DNA of 64,000 nt from Mycolicibacterium neoaurum (GTDB taxonomy: Bacteria; Actinomycetota; Actinomycetes; Mycobacteriales; Mycobacteriaceae): assembly GCF_036946495.1 (NCBI RefSeq), contig NZ_JAQIIX010000001.1, positions 682,001-746,000 on the forward strand, written 5' to 3'. Of the stretch, positions 1 to 8,430 are shown one piece after another. The notes under the pieces were generated by a model, which saw nothing but the letters and a program-made list of their open reading frames with translations, was not told the origin of the DNA and made no database searches. Every line of letters starts with the position of its first letter. Position 1 is the first letter of the stretch. The translations under genes were made by a program, and so were the position numbers.

Positions 1-281
1 ATGGTTTGGCGATCGACGTGATGATCCCCGATCACAGCAGTGAGCAAGGCATCGAGCTGGGCAACCAGATCGCCGGGCTCGCCCTGGCCAACGCGCAACG
101 GTGGGGCGTCATCCACGTGATCTGGCGGCAAGGCTTCTATCCCGGCATCGGCGCACCCAGCTGGACGGCCGATTACGGATCGGAAACCCTGAACCATTTC
201 GACCACATCCACATCGCCACCGATGGGGGCGGCTACCCCACTGGCCACGAGTCCTATTATCTCGGCTCGATGAAATCCTGA
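1..281 (+). CDS. C-terminal part of an exported peptidoglycan peptidase-like protein (ARB_07466-like domain), truncated by window edge
   Basis: The reading frame is already open at the window edge, so the N-terminus is missing. The visible part, about 92 residues, has the GLAIDVMIP and NHFDHIHIAT blocks. These are typical of the VanY/ARB_07466-like C-terminal domain found in mycobacterial secreted cell-wall proteins, where His and Asp ligands bind zinc (family knowledge). The final HFDHIHI block is the probable metal-binding motif. The gene converges on the next one with a 3-base gap. The exact bond cleaved is unknown. Confidence 0.7.
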   Translation, partial: GLAIDVMIPDHSSEQGIELGNQIAGLALANAQRWGVIHVIWRQGFYPGIGAPSWTADYGSETLNHFDHIHIATDGGGYPTGHESYYLGSMKS

Positions 282-284
282 CGG

Positions 285-2369
285 TCAGACTGCGACCGAC
301 ACCGGGCACGATGCGGTGCCGGCAGCACTCGGGTCGCCACACACCGCGACCATCGTGATCAGCTGGTCCGGGTCATAGGGGGTGAAGTCGGGTGCGGCGG
401 GCGGCCACAACGGGAAGATGCTGGCGCCGGTCACCCCGGTGATTCGGGCGACGATCTGTGCGGCGAAGTTGGTCACCACGTAGCCGAGGTCTCCGATGAA
501 CTCGACGGGTCCGACAGCCGCACCGGCCAGGAAGCTGACCAGGAAGATGTTCTGTCCGGCAACCGCTTTCAGGCCACCGACGATGCCGTCGACGATATCG
601 ACCAGGAAGTACGGGATGGAGGCGAAGATGGTACGCACACCCAACGCCACATCGGTGGCGATGTCGGGGTAGCCGTTCTTGCCGATGATGTCCTGCAGGG
701 CGGCACGCAATGCGTCGTCATTGTCGATCGGCCGGACATTGTTGGTGAGCTCGGTCATCGAGGTGCCGTCGCTACCCGGTCGGACGGTGCCGCCGAACAG
801 GGTGACGACGGTCGGGGTGACGTCGACGATTTCATACTGCAGGTTGATCAGACCGTTCCCTGGTCCCGATCCTCCGAATCCCTCACCCCGAACGACGACG
901 AAAGTGCCTGTCTCGTCCGGGGATTGGAAACCGTGACCGAGTCCACGCTGCGGCTGATGGCCGTGATCGGTGACCAGGATGACCGTCCATTCCTCACCGT
1001 TCGCGGCCTCCCAGTCACGCACCTGCTGCATGATCAAGCCGAGGTTGCGATCGAAGTTCAACAGCGCATCGGTGTATTCCTGCGAGCCGCCACCGTAGGC
1101 GTGTCCGGCCTCGTCGACGCCGACGAAATAGCTGAAGATGAAGTTGGCGACATCGCGGTCGGCGGCGGCGATGGTGGCGCCGGTGACCGAACCGACCAGA
1201 TCGTCGGACGCCGCCCAACTGGACTCCGGTCCGATGTAGTGCACAGTGTCGGCTCGGTTGGCGCCTGCCGCGGCGATGGCCGCGATGACGTCCCAGTTGG
1301 CGATGGCCGTGGTCTGGATACCGTCGCCGTGCGCGCCCTCGAGCTGGTTGAACACGGTCGGGTAGTTGTCATAGGTCCATGGCGTGAAGATGTTGTTGAT
1401 CACCCCGGTCCGCTCACCCCAGAACCCGGTCAGGATGGAGGTCCATGACGGATTCGAGATGGTCGTGTGCCCGACGATGCTCGACGGAGCGGTGGTGCTC
1501 TCCTGGATCAGCGTGAAGAAGTTGGCATTTGCGGGATCGGAAAGCACCTTGCTGAGATTCGTGCCGTCCACCCCGATGAGCAGCACATTTTTACTCTCCG
1601 GCGATGCGGCAGCGACCGCGTTCGGAGAAGCATTGCGGCGCATCGCATTACGTTCCAGCTCGTCGCGCACGGCAGCCAACGCCGCGACGGCGACCGCGGC
1701 CTGCAGCGGCGGTTGCTCCGGGCTGGTCTCGACGAGCGGTTGGCCGGTGGCCGCCGAGGCGAGTTCCGTCGCTGTCGTGGCGGCACCGGCGCCGAGGACC
1801 GGCTCGCCGGTATCGACGATCGTGGCCGGTGCGCTGGTCGGTGACACCCGGTCAGCGGTCACGACCGGCGCGGTGCTCGGCGTGTTGTCCGGCTGCTCGA
1901 TGCCTGTCTCTCGGGCGGTGGTGCGCTCGGTGCCCGTTTGCGAGTCGGGGCCGGCGGTCTCGGCGGCCCGAGTCATGGCGCGGCGCTCCAGCACGCCCGA
2001 TGTCGCGGCCTGACGAGCCGATTTCCGGGTGGTCTTCTTCGCTTCCGGCACGGCATCGGATTCGTCGGCGCCCACCTGCCCCGAGGTGTCGGTCGGGTCC
2101 GTCGGCCCGGGATCTGTGCCCGACGGAGCAGTTGGTCCCCCTGCGGTGGGTGATGTGGCCTGGCTTGTCTCAGCGGGTGACGACTCCGCGGAACTCGACG
2201 TCGAAGAACCGGCCGACGAGGCTGAAGAAGAAGAAGAAGAAGAAGAACTGCTCGACGACGAGTCACCGGACGCATCGGCCGACGCCGCCGGCGCCCACCC
2301 CACCGCGACGCCGACCCCCAAGGTGACCGCCAACGCCCCCACTCGTCCGATGTGCGCGGCATATCCCAT
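285..2369 (-). CDS. Exported alkaline-phosphatase-superfamily protein (type I phosphodiesterase/nucleotide pyrophosphatase-like) with Ser-rich stalk
   Basis: About 694 residues. The start at 2369 is preceded by GGAAAGGA and opens directly into a signal peptide ending near ASADASG; an upstream in-frame extension has no such signal. Residues 30-280 are low-complexity Ser/Thr/Ala/Glu-rich, including a pure Ser run. The catalytic domain follows: LLIGVDGT (metal Asp), SNPSWTSILTG (candidate nucleophile Ser/Thr) and VTDHGHQP (metal His), as in phosphodiesterase/sulfatase-fold enzymes. A roughly 100-residue hydrophobic C-terminal region ends the protein. It is probably cell-surface anchored through the Ser-rich spacer. 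The substrate is unknown. Confidence 0.75.
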   Translation of the reverse strand: MGYAAHIGRVGALAVTLGVGVAVGWAPAASADASGDSSSSSSSSSSSSSASSAGSSTSSSAESSPAETSQATSPTAGGPTAPSGTDPGPTDPTDTSGQVGADESDAVPEAKKTTRKSARQAATSGVLERRAMTRAAETAGPDSQTGTERTTARETGIEQPDNTPSTAPVVTADRVSPTSAPATIVDTGEPVLGAGAATTATELASAATGQPLVETSPEQPPLQAAVAVAALAAVRDELERNAMRRNASPNAVAAASPESKNVLLIGVDGTNLSKVLSDPANANFFTLIQESTTAPSSIVGHTTISNPSWTSILTGFWGERTGVINNIFTPWTYDNYPTVFNQLEGAHGDGIQTTAIANWDVIAAIAAAGANRADTVHYIGPESSWAASDDLVGSVTGATIAAADRDVANFIFSYFVGVDEAGHAYGGGSQEYTDALLNFDRNLGLIMQQVRDWEAANGEEWTVILVTDHGHQPQRGLGHGFQSPDETGTFVVVRGEGFGGSGPGNGLINLQYEIVDVTPTVVTLFGGTVRPGSDGTSMTELTNNVRPIDNDDALRAALQDIIGKNGYPDIATDVALGVRTIFASIPYFLVDIVDGIVGGLKAVAGQNIFLVSFLAGAAVGPVEFIGDLGYVVTNFAAQIVARITGVTGASIFPLWPPAAPDFTPYDPDQLITMVAVCGDPSAAGTASCPVSVAV
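2224..2247 (-). repeat. Trinucleotide microsatellite (8 x GAA on plus strand) encoding a Ser run
   Basis: Eight consecutive GAA triplets, read in a TCT frame on the minus strand, encode part of the poly-Ser stretch just after the signal peptide of the phosphodiesterase-like protein. A pure 24-base tract stands out in this G+C-rich sequence. Unit changes would lengthen or shorten the Ser linker without shifting the frame. Confidence 0.85.
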
Positions 2370-2477
2370 GAGAGTCCTTTCCGAAGCGATACCGATGCAC
2401 CGCACCGAATTCGCAGCACGGACGCGCCGGTGACGGCCGCTTGCTATGGTCGCCACATCGTCGTCACACGCTGCTCG

Positions 2478-3476
2478 GTGAAGCTGCATCGCAAATTACG
2501 CGAACGACACCTCCCGACGGCCGGGAATGCGCGACTTGGCCGGGACGTGTCGATGGCGGTGGCTGTTGCCGCAGCGATGACGGTGCTGACAACGTTGGTC
2601 GCCTGCGCGCACCCCCGGGAGTCGGTCGAGGAGCCCGCGGCCGTGAATACCACCGCACGGGCCGCTCCGTCCCGGCCACGGCCGGTCCAGACACCTCCCG
2701 CACAGCCTCGCCTGGCCGCCGAACCGGCACAGATCGCCGACGATCTGGTCACCGACGAACGAGTGCTGCGTAACGCCCGTGCGCCGGAGCAGGCACTGCA
2801 GAACGCGGCGCGCCGCCAACAGATGGCCTACCGGACCATCGGTCGGCATCCCGAATGGGATGCGGTCGTCCGCCCACGCATCGCGGCGGATCTCGTCGCG
2901 GTCTACGACCTGAACATCACCGCCCGCCGCCATCTGGACGCGTTGCTCACAACCGAGGCCAACGCCACCCTGCCTGCCTGGCGGGTCGTCGCGCCAAGGC
3001 CCGCCGACGAACTGCTCGACCATTACCGAGAAGCGGAAGCCGTCTCGGGCGTGGGCTGGAATTACCTGGCCGCGGTCAATCTGGTCGAGACCCGGCTCGG
3101 CAGCATCACCGGCACCAGCAGCGCCGGCGCACAAGGCCCCATGCAGTTCTTACCGTCGACGTTCGCAGCACACTGCGCCGGCGGAGACATCCACGACCCC
3201 CGCGACGCGATCCTGGCCGCGGGCCGCTATCTGGCCGCCAACGCCTTCGTCGACGATCCCGCTCATGCGCTGTTCCGCTACAACAACTCCGACGACTACG
3301 TTGCCGCCGTGCAGGCCTATGCGGCGGTACTCGCCGCCGATCCGCGCGCCTTCGCCGGCTTCTACCGATGGGAGGTGTACTACCGGACCACGGCCGGCGA
3401 CGTGCTACTCCCGGTCGGTTATGAACGACTCACCCCCGTTCCGGCCGTCGAGTACATCGCGACGCATCCACAGTGA
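2478..3476 (+). CDS. Lytic transglycosylase-like lipoprotein (SLT/Goose-lysozyme fold)
   Basis: About 332 residues from a GTG start; an ATG at 2553 is the alternative. The N-terminus has basic residues, then a hydrophobic stretch (MAVAVAAAMTVLTTLVAC) ending in an LVAC lipobox, so a lipid-anchored exported protein is likely. After a Pro/Ala-rich linker and a helical segment, the catalytic domain shows NLVETRLG (candidate catalytic Glu) and GAQGPMQFLPSTF, hallmarks of SLT lytic transglycosylases that cut the MurNAc-GlcNAc bond. The gene is divergent from the phosphodiesterase-like gene. Start choice is uncertain. Confidence 0.75.
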   Translation: MKLHRKLRERHLPTAGNARLGRDVSMAVAVAAAMTVLTTLVACAHPRESVEEPAAVNTTARAAPSRPRPVQTPPAQPRLAAEPAQIADDLVTDERVLRNARAPEQALQNAARRQQMAYRTIGRHPEWDAVVRPRIAADLVAVYDLNITARRHLDALLTTEANATLPAWRVVAPRPADELLDHYREAEAVSGVGWNYLAAVNLVETRLGSITGTSSAGAQGPMQFLPSTFAAHCAGGDIHDPRDAILAAGRYLAANAFVDDPAHALFRYNNSDDYVAAVQAYAAVLAADPRAFAGFYRWEVYYRTTAGDVLLPVGYERLTPVPAVEYIATHPQ

Positions 3477-3519
3477 TCTCGGTGTGGGCGAATACCGTTG
3501 CACCACAGAGGAAGGCAGC

Positions 3520-4896
3520 ATGACACATCTGCGAGTGGACCTGCTGGTCATCGGCTTCGGCAAGGGTGGCAAAACCCTGGCGGCGACGCTGGGCAACCAG
3601 GGTCGCAGCGTGGTCCTGGTCGAACGGTCCCCGACCATGTACGGCGGCACCTGCATCAACGTGGGGTGTGTACCGACCAAATCGATGGTCTATCGCAGTG
3701 AGCATCGTCGCCCCGGCGAGGACGGTGTCACCGCCCATGCCGACGCGGTGGCGGCGACTCAGGCATTGACCGCGGATCTGCGCGCAGTCAACTACGGCAT
3801 CTTCGATCCCATTCCCAGTGTCAGGGTGCTGACCGGCAGAGCCGCTTTCACCGGGCCCGATTCGGTATCGGTGAGCGCCGCCGACGGTGAAGTAACCGTG
3901 TCGGCCGACAGCATCGTGATCGACACGGGCTCGGTGCCCGTGGTTCCCGACATCCCGGGCCTTCGCAGGTGCCCGGTGGCCGTCACCAGCGCCGAACTGC
4001 TTGAGCGTGTCCCGCGGTCAGACCGGCTGGTGGTGCTCGGCGGCGGGTACATCGGGCTGGAGTTCGCCTCGATGATGGCCGGCTTCGGCACCGAAGTGAC
4101 AGTCCTGGAACATCATTCGCAGATCCTTCGATTCGAGGATGACGATGTTGCCGCGTCGGCGCGCGACCTGTTGGAGCGGCGCGGGGTGCGGATCGTCACC
4201 GGCGCGGCCATCCAAGAGGTCAGCACGGTGGGCGGCGGGGCGCGGGTGAGCTACTCGGTCGACGGCCGCGCCACCGCCGCGGAGGGTGACACCATCCTGG
4301 TCGCCCTGGGCCGGGTTCCCGACACCGCGGGCCTCGGCCTCGACACGGCTGGGATACGCACCACTGCCGACGGCGCTGTCGCGGTCGACGAGTTCCTTCA
4401 CACCAGCCTGCCCAACGTGTATGCCGTCGGAGATGTCAACGGCGGCCCGCAATTCACCTATATCTCCCTTGACGATCACCGCATCGTGCTCGACCAGCTG
4501 ACAGGCGCCGCCCATCCACGCTCCACCGCCCAGCGCACCGCCGTCCCGAACTGTCTGTTCCTGACCCCGCCGCTGGCCCGGGTCGGACTGACCGAGCGGG
4601 CGGCGCGCCAGTCCGGTCGGGCCGTTCGGGTGGCGGTCAGTCCGGTGGCGAAGCTGGCGACGGTGCCGCGAGCCCGCATCGTCGGTGAGACCGCGGGCCT
4701 GATGAAACTGGTGACGGACGCCGAGACCGACATGATCCTCGGCGCGGCCCTGCTCTGCCACGACGCACACGAGATCATCAATCTCGTGGCATTGGCCATG
4801 CGGCATCAGATCACCGCCACCGCGATGCGGGAGGGAATATACACCCACCCGTCGATGTCCGAATTCTTCAATCAACTGCTGGGAATGCTGCGGTGA
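3520..4896 (+). CDS. RclA-type pyridine nucleotide-disulfide oxidoreductase
   Basis: 458 residues, ATG after GAGGAAGG. This is a two-dinucleotide-fold flavoprotein: IGFGKGGKTLA at the N-terminus, the redox disulfide TCINVGC (Cys45/Cys50), the NAD-binding GGGYIGLEFAS near residue 175, and a C-terminal dimer domain with HPSMSE (His443/Glu448). The TMYGGTCIN, GPQFTYISLDDHRIV and FLTPPLARVG blocks resemble E. coli RclA (YkgC), a Cu(II)/flavin reductase induced by hypochlorous acid, more than dihydrolipoamide dehydrogenase or mercuric reductase. It stands alone, 43 bases after the transglycosylase. No metal-binding N-terminal extension is present. The physiological substrate is inferred. Confidence 0.8.
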   Translation: MTHLRVDLLVIGFGKGGKTLAATLGNQGRSVVLVERSPTMYGGTCINVGCVPTKSMVYRSEHRRPGEDGVTAHADAVAATQALTADLRAVNYGIFDPIPSVRVLTGRAAFTGPDSVSVSAADGEVTVSADSIVIDTGSVPVVPDIPGLRRCPVAVTSAELLERVPRSDRLVVLGGGYIGLEFASMMAGFGTEVTVLEHHSQILRFEDDDVAASARDLLERRGVRIVTGAAIQEVSTVGGGARVSYSVDGRATAAEGDTILVALGRVPDTAGLGLDTAGIRTTADGAVAVDEFLHTSLPNVYAVGDVNGGPQFTYISLDDHRIVLDQLTGAAHPRSTAQRTAVPNCLFLTPPLARVGLTERAARQSGRAVRVAVSPVAKLATVPRARIVGETAGLMKLVTDAETDMILGAALLCHDAHEIINLVALAMRHQITATAMREGIYTHPSMSEFFNQLLGMLR

Positions 4897-4938
4897 CGGC
4901 TGCCCGGTGGCGGCTCGCTGACGGCGCCCATCGAAAGT

Positions 4939-5094
4939 TCAGGCGGCGACGATCGGGCCTGCGGGCGTCGGTTCGGCGGGCTCCCCGTGCGCTGCGGTCA
5001 ACAATGGGGCACACACCGCACATGCCTGCGGACCGATCACCGGATAGCCGCAACCCGGACACAAACCGAGCCGCCGCTCCCCTGCATTCGTCAT
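4939..5094 (-). CDS. Small zinc-ribbon-like protein, 51 aa
   Basis: 51 residues with ATG at 5094, preceded by AAAGGGAA. The core is CPGCGYPVIGPQACAVC, two CxxC pairs spaced like a one-knuckle zinc ribbon, followed by an Ala/Pro-rich tail. It resembles small Cys4 proteins of unknown function common in mycobacteria. It converges on the RclA-like gene with a gap of about 42 bases. A zinc or nucleic-acid binding role is possible, but nothing in the context supports a specific job. Confidence 0.55.
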   Translation of the reverse strand: MTNAGERRLGLCPGCGYPVIGPQACAVCAPLLTAAHGEPAEPTPAGPIVAA

Positions 5095-5188
5095 CGGGTT
5101 CCCTTTCGCCGACGCACGCGTACCCCGTGCACGCACATTTCACGCCACGACCGTCAATAACTTCGCTTCGCGTCCGAGTCCTCGTTTT

Positions 5189-6079
5189 ATGCACCTGTCC
5201 GGCACATATTCGGAGTGGCATCGGCGCGCCGGAGAGATTTTCGCACGGCGGGGACGCGAAAATACAAATGTGGTTGATGATGCGAATGCGGCCAGTGATG
5301 CAAACCCCGCTGATGGTGCGGATGTGGCGCAGACGACGCCGGTGACCACCGACCAGCAGTCCGCCGCGCCCAGCGACCCAGGGTTCGTCCCAGCCGCACA
5401 GGCGGAGGCTACGCCTTCTGGAAAGCGTTCCCGGCAATGGTCCATGCCGAAGAATCCGGTCACCCGCCACCATGTGGACAGCGCAGGCCGGCTGGTCCGC
5501 GGCGCGGGCACCACCCTGTTCATCGCCATCCGTGGGATAGCCGCAGGCTGCGCCGACCTGGCACGCATGACCAGTCGAGCGGTCGGCTCCGTGCCCGCGG
5601 CGCTGCGCGCCATGGCGGTGCTGGCCACCTCGATGCTGCTCGGCATCGTGGGATCGATCGCCTGGCAGGGCACGGCGGGTCTGCTGTGCTCGGTGGTGGT
5701 GATCCCGGTGTGTGCCATCGCACTCGGCGCACTCGGCCATCGCCGGTACGGCAACGGCCAGACCCTGGCCGAACACACCGCGCAGCCCGAGACGGCCCGC
5801 CCGGGCGCTACGTCCGAGAGCGATCTACAGCGCGCGATGGATTACGTCGACCACAAGCTCACGGTGGCACTGAACTCCTTCGGTGCCGAACGCCAGCAGG
5901 CGGCGATGATCGCCCTGTTCCAAGCCAAGACCGCCCTCGAGCTCACCCTCGGTACGGAGCAGAACGACACGACGCCCATCGACGCATTGCTGCTACCCGA
6001 TGAGTCCGTGGTCCGGCCGCGCATCCGCCCGGGCGCCAAAACCGCTCTGCGGGAGAGCAGTTCATTGGCGGCCTCGTGA
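5189..6079 (+). CDS. Membrane-associated protein of unknown function
   Basis: 296 residues. Residues 1-95 are hydrophilic and rich in Ala, Asp and Thr, likely disordered. Two closely spaced hydrophobic segments (about residues 145-180) follow and probably form a membrane hairpin. The C-terminal 100 residues are helical (DYVDHKLTVALNSFGAERQQ). No family was recognised. The stop overlaps the start of the next gene (GTGA at 6076-6079), so the two are very likely translationally coupled. No clear ribosome-binding site precedes the ATG, so the start is uncertain. Confidence 0.55.
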   Translation: MHLSGTYSEWHRRAGEIFARRGRENTNVVDDANAASDANPADGADVAQTTPVTTDQQSAAPSDPGFVPAAQAEATPSGKRSRQWSMPKNPVTRHHVDSAGRLVRGAGTTLFIAIRGIAAGCADLARMTSRAVGSVPAALRAMAVLATSMLLGIVGSIAWQGTAGLLCSVVVIPVCAIALGALGHRRYGNGQTLAEHTAQPETARPGATSESDLQRAMDYVDHKLTVALNSFGAERQQAAMIALFQAKTALELTLGTEQNDTTPIDALLLPDESVVRPRIRPGAKTALRESSSLAAS

Positions 6080-6411
6080 ACGGCCAAGTCGCCCATATCG
6101 AGGATGACTACACACTGGTCATCAACCGTGGCGCCCAGGCCGGCGTGACGGCGGGCATGGTGTTCGCGGTCCGATCGGAGTTCGGCCAGGTGATCACAGA
6201 CCCGGAGTCCGGGCGCGAATTGGGCCGTCTCACCCGGGAAGTGGTGCGCGTCAAAGTGTTCGACGTCCAGCCGCTCTTCGCGCGGGCCCACACTGTCGCG
6301 CGCACCGACGACGTGCATGGCCTGTTCCAGGCGACGGCCGTGGTCACCATCGACGTCGGTGACACCGTCGAACTGGTCCACGGCGAGGCCCGTCGCGCCG
6401 AGAGCGGCTAG
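6076..6411 (+). CDS. Small beta-rich protein resembling the FlgT C-terminal domain
   Basis: 111 residues from a GTG that overlaps the upstream stop. The pattern GQVAHIEDDYTLVINRGAQ, then GVTAGMVFAV, DPESGRELG and VKVFDVQPLFARA, follows the FlgT_C-like fold (a small beta barrel known from outer-membrane flagellar and other envelope proteins). There are no flagellar genes here, so only the fold is suggested. Coupling to the upstream membrane protein suggests a two-subunit envelope-associated unit. This is similarity by pattern only. Confidence 0.5.
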   Translation: MNGQVAHIEDDYTLVINRGAQAGVTAGMVFAVRSEFGQVITDPESGRELGRLTREVVRVKVFDVQPLFARAHTVARTDDVHGLFQATAVVTIDVGDTVELVHGEARRAESG

Positions 6412-6419
6412 CAAACCGG

Positions 6420-7022
6420 TCAGTCGAGACCGCGCGCGATCAACGCCTCGTTGAAGTCATCGGCGGCTTGTAACGCCCCCACGATGATCGGGACGAACAC
6501 GATCCGCGGTGTGACCCGCAGGCCACGGGCGCGCCGCGCCTCGTCGACGCGGGCGATGATCTCGACGAGCAAGGGGATCGAGCGGATCGTCAGCGCGAGG
6601 GCCAAGGCCACCTGCCGAACCGGAAAACCGAACCGCGCCAGCGGCGCCATCGCCCGCATCGCCGCGTCGAGCATCGCCGTCGTCCGGGTGGTCAAAGTCA
6701 CCATTGCCGCCGAGGCCACGGCGAGCAGCAACACCCCGCAGACCACCAGCGCCCGGTGCCAGTCGGTCAGCACGACCTGCAGAACGAAGATGAAGCCCAC
6801 CACCCAGAGCACTTGGCGCAGTTGCACGATCAGCGACCGGACCGACAGTCGCGCCGAAACGGCAACCAGCAGCAGCGCGACGGTGGCCAAGGCCAGCCGG
6901 ACCGGGGAATCCACGATGATGGTCATCACGATGATCACCGCGCCCAGCCCGACGAGTTTCCCCCCGGCCGGTAACCGGTGCAGCCACGATGTTCCCGGCC
7001 GGTAGTCCCCCAGCACGCTCAC
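6420..7022 (-). CDS. bioN: ECF transporter transmembrane coupling protein for biotin
   Basis: 200 residues with several hydrophobic helices and the two EcfT signature motifs near the C-terminus, EARRARGL and ALIARGL, whose Arg residues contact the ATPase. This is the energy-coupling membrane subunit of an energy-coupling factor transporter. Its GTG start overlaps the bioM stop (GTGA), and it ends the bioY-bioM-bioN minus-strand operon. The partnership with bioY identifies biotin as substrate. Confidence 0.88.
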   Translation of the reverse strand: MSVLGDYRPGTSWLHRLPAGGKLVGLGAVIIVMTIIVDSPVRLALATVALLLVAVSARLSVRSLIVQLRQVLWVVGFIFVLQVVLTDWHRALVVCGVLLLAVASAAMVTLTTRTTAMLDAAMRAMAPLARFGFPVRQVALALALTIRSIPLLVEIIARVDEARRARGLRVTPRIVFVPIIVGALQAADDFNEALIARGLD

Positions 7023-7705
7023 CCCATCAACCGCCGGTACACCGCGAGCGCGGCGGCGGGTTCGTCATCGGCCACCACCCTGCCCGCGTCGAGCACGATC
7101 ACCCGATCGGCGTCCTCGACCAGATCCAGATCATGGGTGACGACGATCAACTGGGTGTCCAGGCCGGCGAAGGCGGTACGCAGCATGCGGGCATTGCGCA
7201 GATCCAACAACGTGGTCGGCTCATCGGCCACCACTACGGCCGGCTCGGTGACCAGCACGGTGGCCAGCGCCAACAATTGCTTCTGTCCGCCCGAGAGCAG
7301 GTGCGCGGGCTGGTCGGCATGCCCGGACAGCCCGAACCTCTCGAGCACTTCGGCCACCCGCTCCGCCTTGGCGGCTCGATCCAGCGGCAGGCGCGACAGC
7401 GAGAGTTCGACGTCCTCGCCCACGGTCGGCATCAAGATCTGCCGGTCGGGATCGGTGAACACGAACCCGACCAGTCGGCGCACCTGCTTGACAGAGCGCC
7501 TGGTGTCCAGACCGTGCACTCGCACCGCCCCGGCGTCGGGGATCACCAGCCCGTTGATCAACCGGGCCAACGTCGACTTACCGCTGCCGTTGGCTCCGAC
7601 GATGCCGACGCGACGCTCGCCGATGGTCAGCGTGATGTCACGCAGCACCGTGCGCTCCCCGAAGGCGTGCGAGACGCCGTCGAGGATGATGGTCTCCTCG
7701 GTCAC
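7019..7705 (-). CDS. bioM: ECF transporter ATP-binding protein for biotin
   Basis: 228 residues from GTG. ABC ATPase with Walker A GANGSGKST, Q-loop FTDPDRQ, signature LLSGGQKQLLALA, Walker B VVVADEP and switch His VTHD. The Q-loop FxDPDxQ form and single-ATPase organisation fit EcfA/BioM. It lies 17 bases after bioY and overlaps bioN by 4 bases. It powers biotin uptake at the cytoplasmic membrane. A longer upstream frame is open but has no homology, so the GTG at 7705 was chosen. Confidence 0.88.
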   Translation of the reverse strand: MTEETIILDGVSHAFGERTVLRDITLTIGERRVGIVGANGSGKSTLARLINGLVIPDAGAVRVHGLDTRRSVKQVRRLVGFVFTDPDRQILMPTVGEDVELSLSRLPLDRAAKAERVAEVLERFGLSGHADQPAHLLSGGQKQLLALATVLVTEPAVVVADEPTTLLDLRNARMLRTAFAGLDTQLIVVTHDLDLVEDADRVIVLDAGRVVADDEPAAALAVYRRLMG

Positions 7706-7722
7706 CCTGTGTCCGTACCCGT

Positions 7723-8325
7723 CTAGGCCCGCGCGGTCCGCCACGGGGTGATCAGCCCGGGACGCGCGCGATGGACCTGGGCGGCGACGACTCCGCACAA
7801 CACCGCCTTGGCGATATCGCCGGGCACATAGATGCCGTTGGTGGACAGCGCGGCCCACCAGGACAGGTCGGTGCGCAGCATCAGACCAGCGGTGCCGAAC
7901 AGGTAGATGACCGCCATCCCGCCGAGGATGTTGATGGCGATACCCCACAGCGTCCGATAGCGCGGCATCATCAGCGCGGTCAGCGCTCCGATCACGATGA
8001 CGGCGGGCAGCCAGCCGACGAAGAATCCGGCCGTCGGCGAGGACAGTGACACCAGCCCGGTACGGCCACCGGCCAGGATCGGCAACCCTGCGATGGCCAG
8101 CACGGCGAACAACCCGACCGCCAACGCGCCCTTACGCGGGCCCAGGATCGATCCGGCCAACATCACACCGAGGGTCTGCAGCGTGATGGGCACACCCGAG
8201 GGGCCGATCGTCAGCGTGCCGGGCAGGCCGAGCGCGGCCAACAGACCTGCGAATACGGCGGCCTGGGTCAGGTCGGCGGACTCCATGCGTCCGAATCGGC
8301 GCGACCGGGAGATCTGTGCACTCAC
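7723..8325 (-). CDS. bioY: Biotin-binding S component of ECF transporter
   Basis: 200 residues from the GTG at 8325, or 187 from the ATG at 8286; neither has a good ribosome-binding site. Six hydrophobic helices with the BioY signatures GPSGVPITLQTLGVMLAG and SPTAGFFVGWL place it in the BioY family. First gene of the biotin-uptake operon. It is divergent from the TerC-family gene, with about 105 bases between starts. No BioQ- or BirA-type operator was recognised. Confidence 0.87.
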   Translation of the reverse strand: MSAQISRSRRFGRMESADLTQAAVFAGLLAALGLPGTLTIGPSGVPITLQTLGVMLAGSILGPRKGALAVGLFAVLAIAGLPILAGGRTGLVSLSSPTAGFFVGWLPAVIVIGALTALMMPRYRTLWGIAINILGGMAVIYLFGTAGLMLRTDLSWWAALSTNGIYVPGDIAKAVLCGVVAAQVHRARPGLITPWRTARA

Positions 8326-8334
8326 GGAGGAATT

Positions 8335-8355
8335 ATGGTCGACACCACGAAGTGA
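8335..8355 (+). CDS. Possible 6-codon leader peptide upstream of the terC-like gene
   Basis: A GGAGG motif at 8326-8330 is followed by ATG at 8335 and six sense codons before TGA (Met-Val-Asp-Thr-Thr-Lys). It ends 75 bases before the TerC-family start. The spacing of Shine-Dalgarno and ATG is right for translation, but such a short frame can arise by chance. It overlaps nothing coding if bioY starts at 8325. Confidence 0.2.
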   Translation: MVDTTK

Positions 8356-8430
8356 TTGACCACTCCCCCGACTGGGTACCGGTGATCTTGAAAACCGGGC
8401 GTGCCGGTCAGGCGGAGGAGACGCACATAC

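Noticed and set aside
3520..4896. Dihydrolipoamide dehydrogenase or mercuric reductase
   Set aside because: The HPSMSE end, the QFTYISLDD block and the lack of a vicinal Cys pair at the C-terminus fit RclA better.
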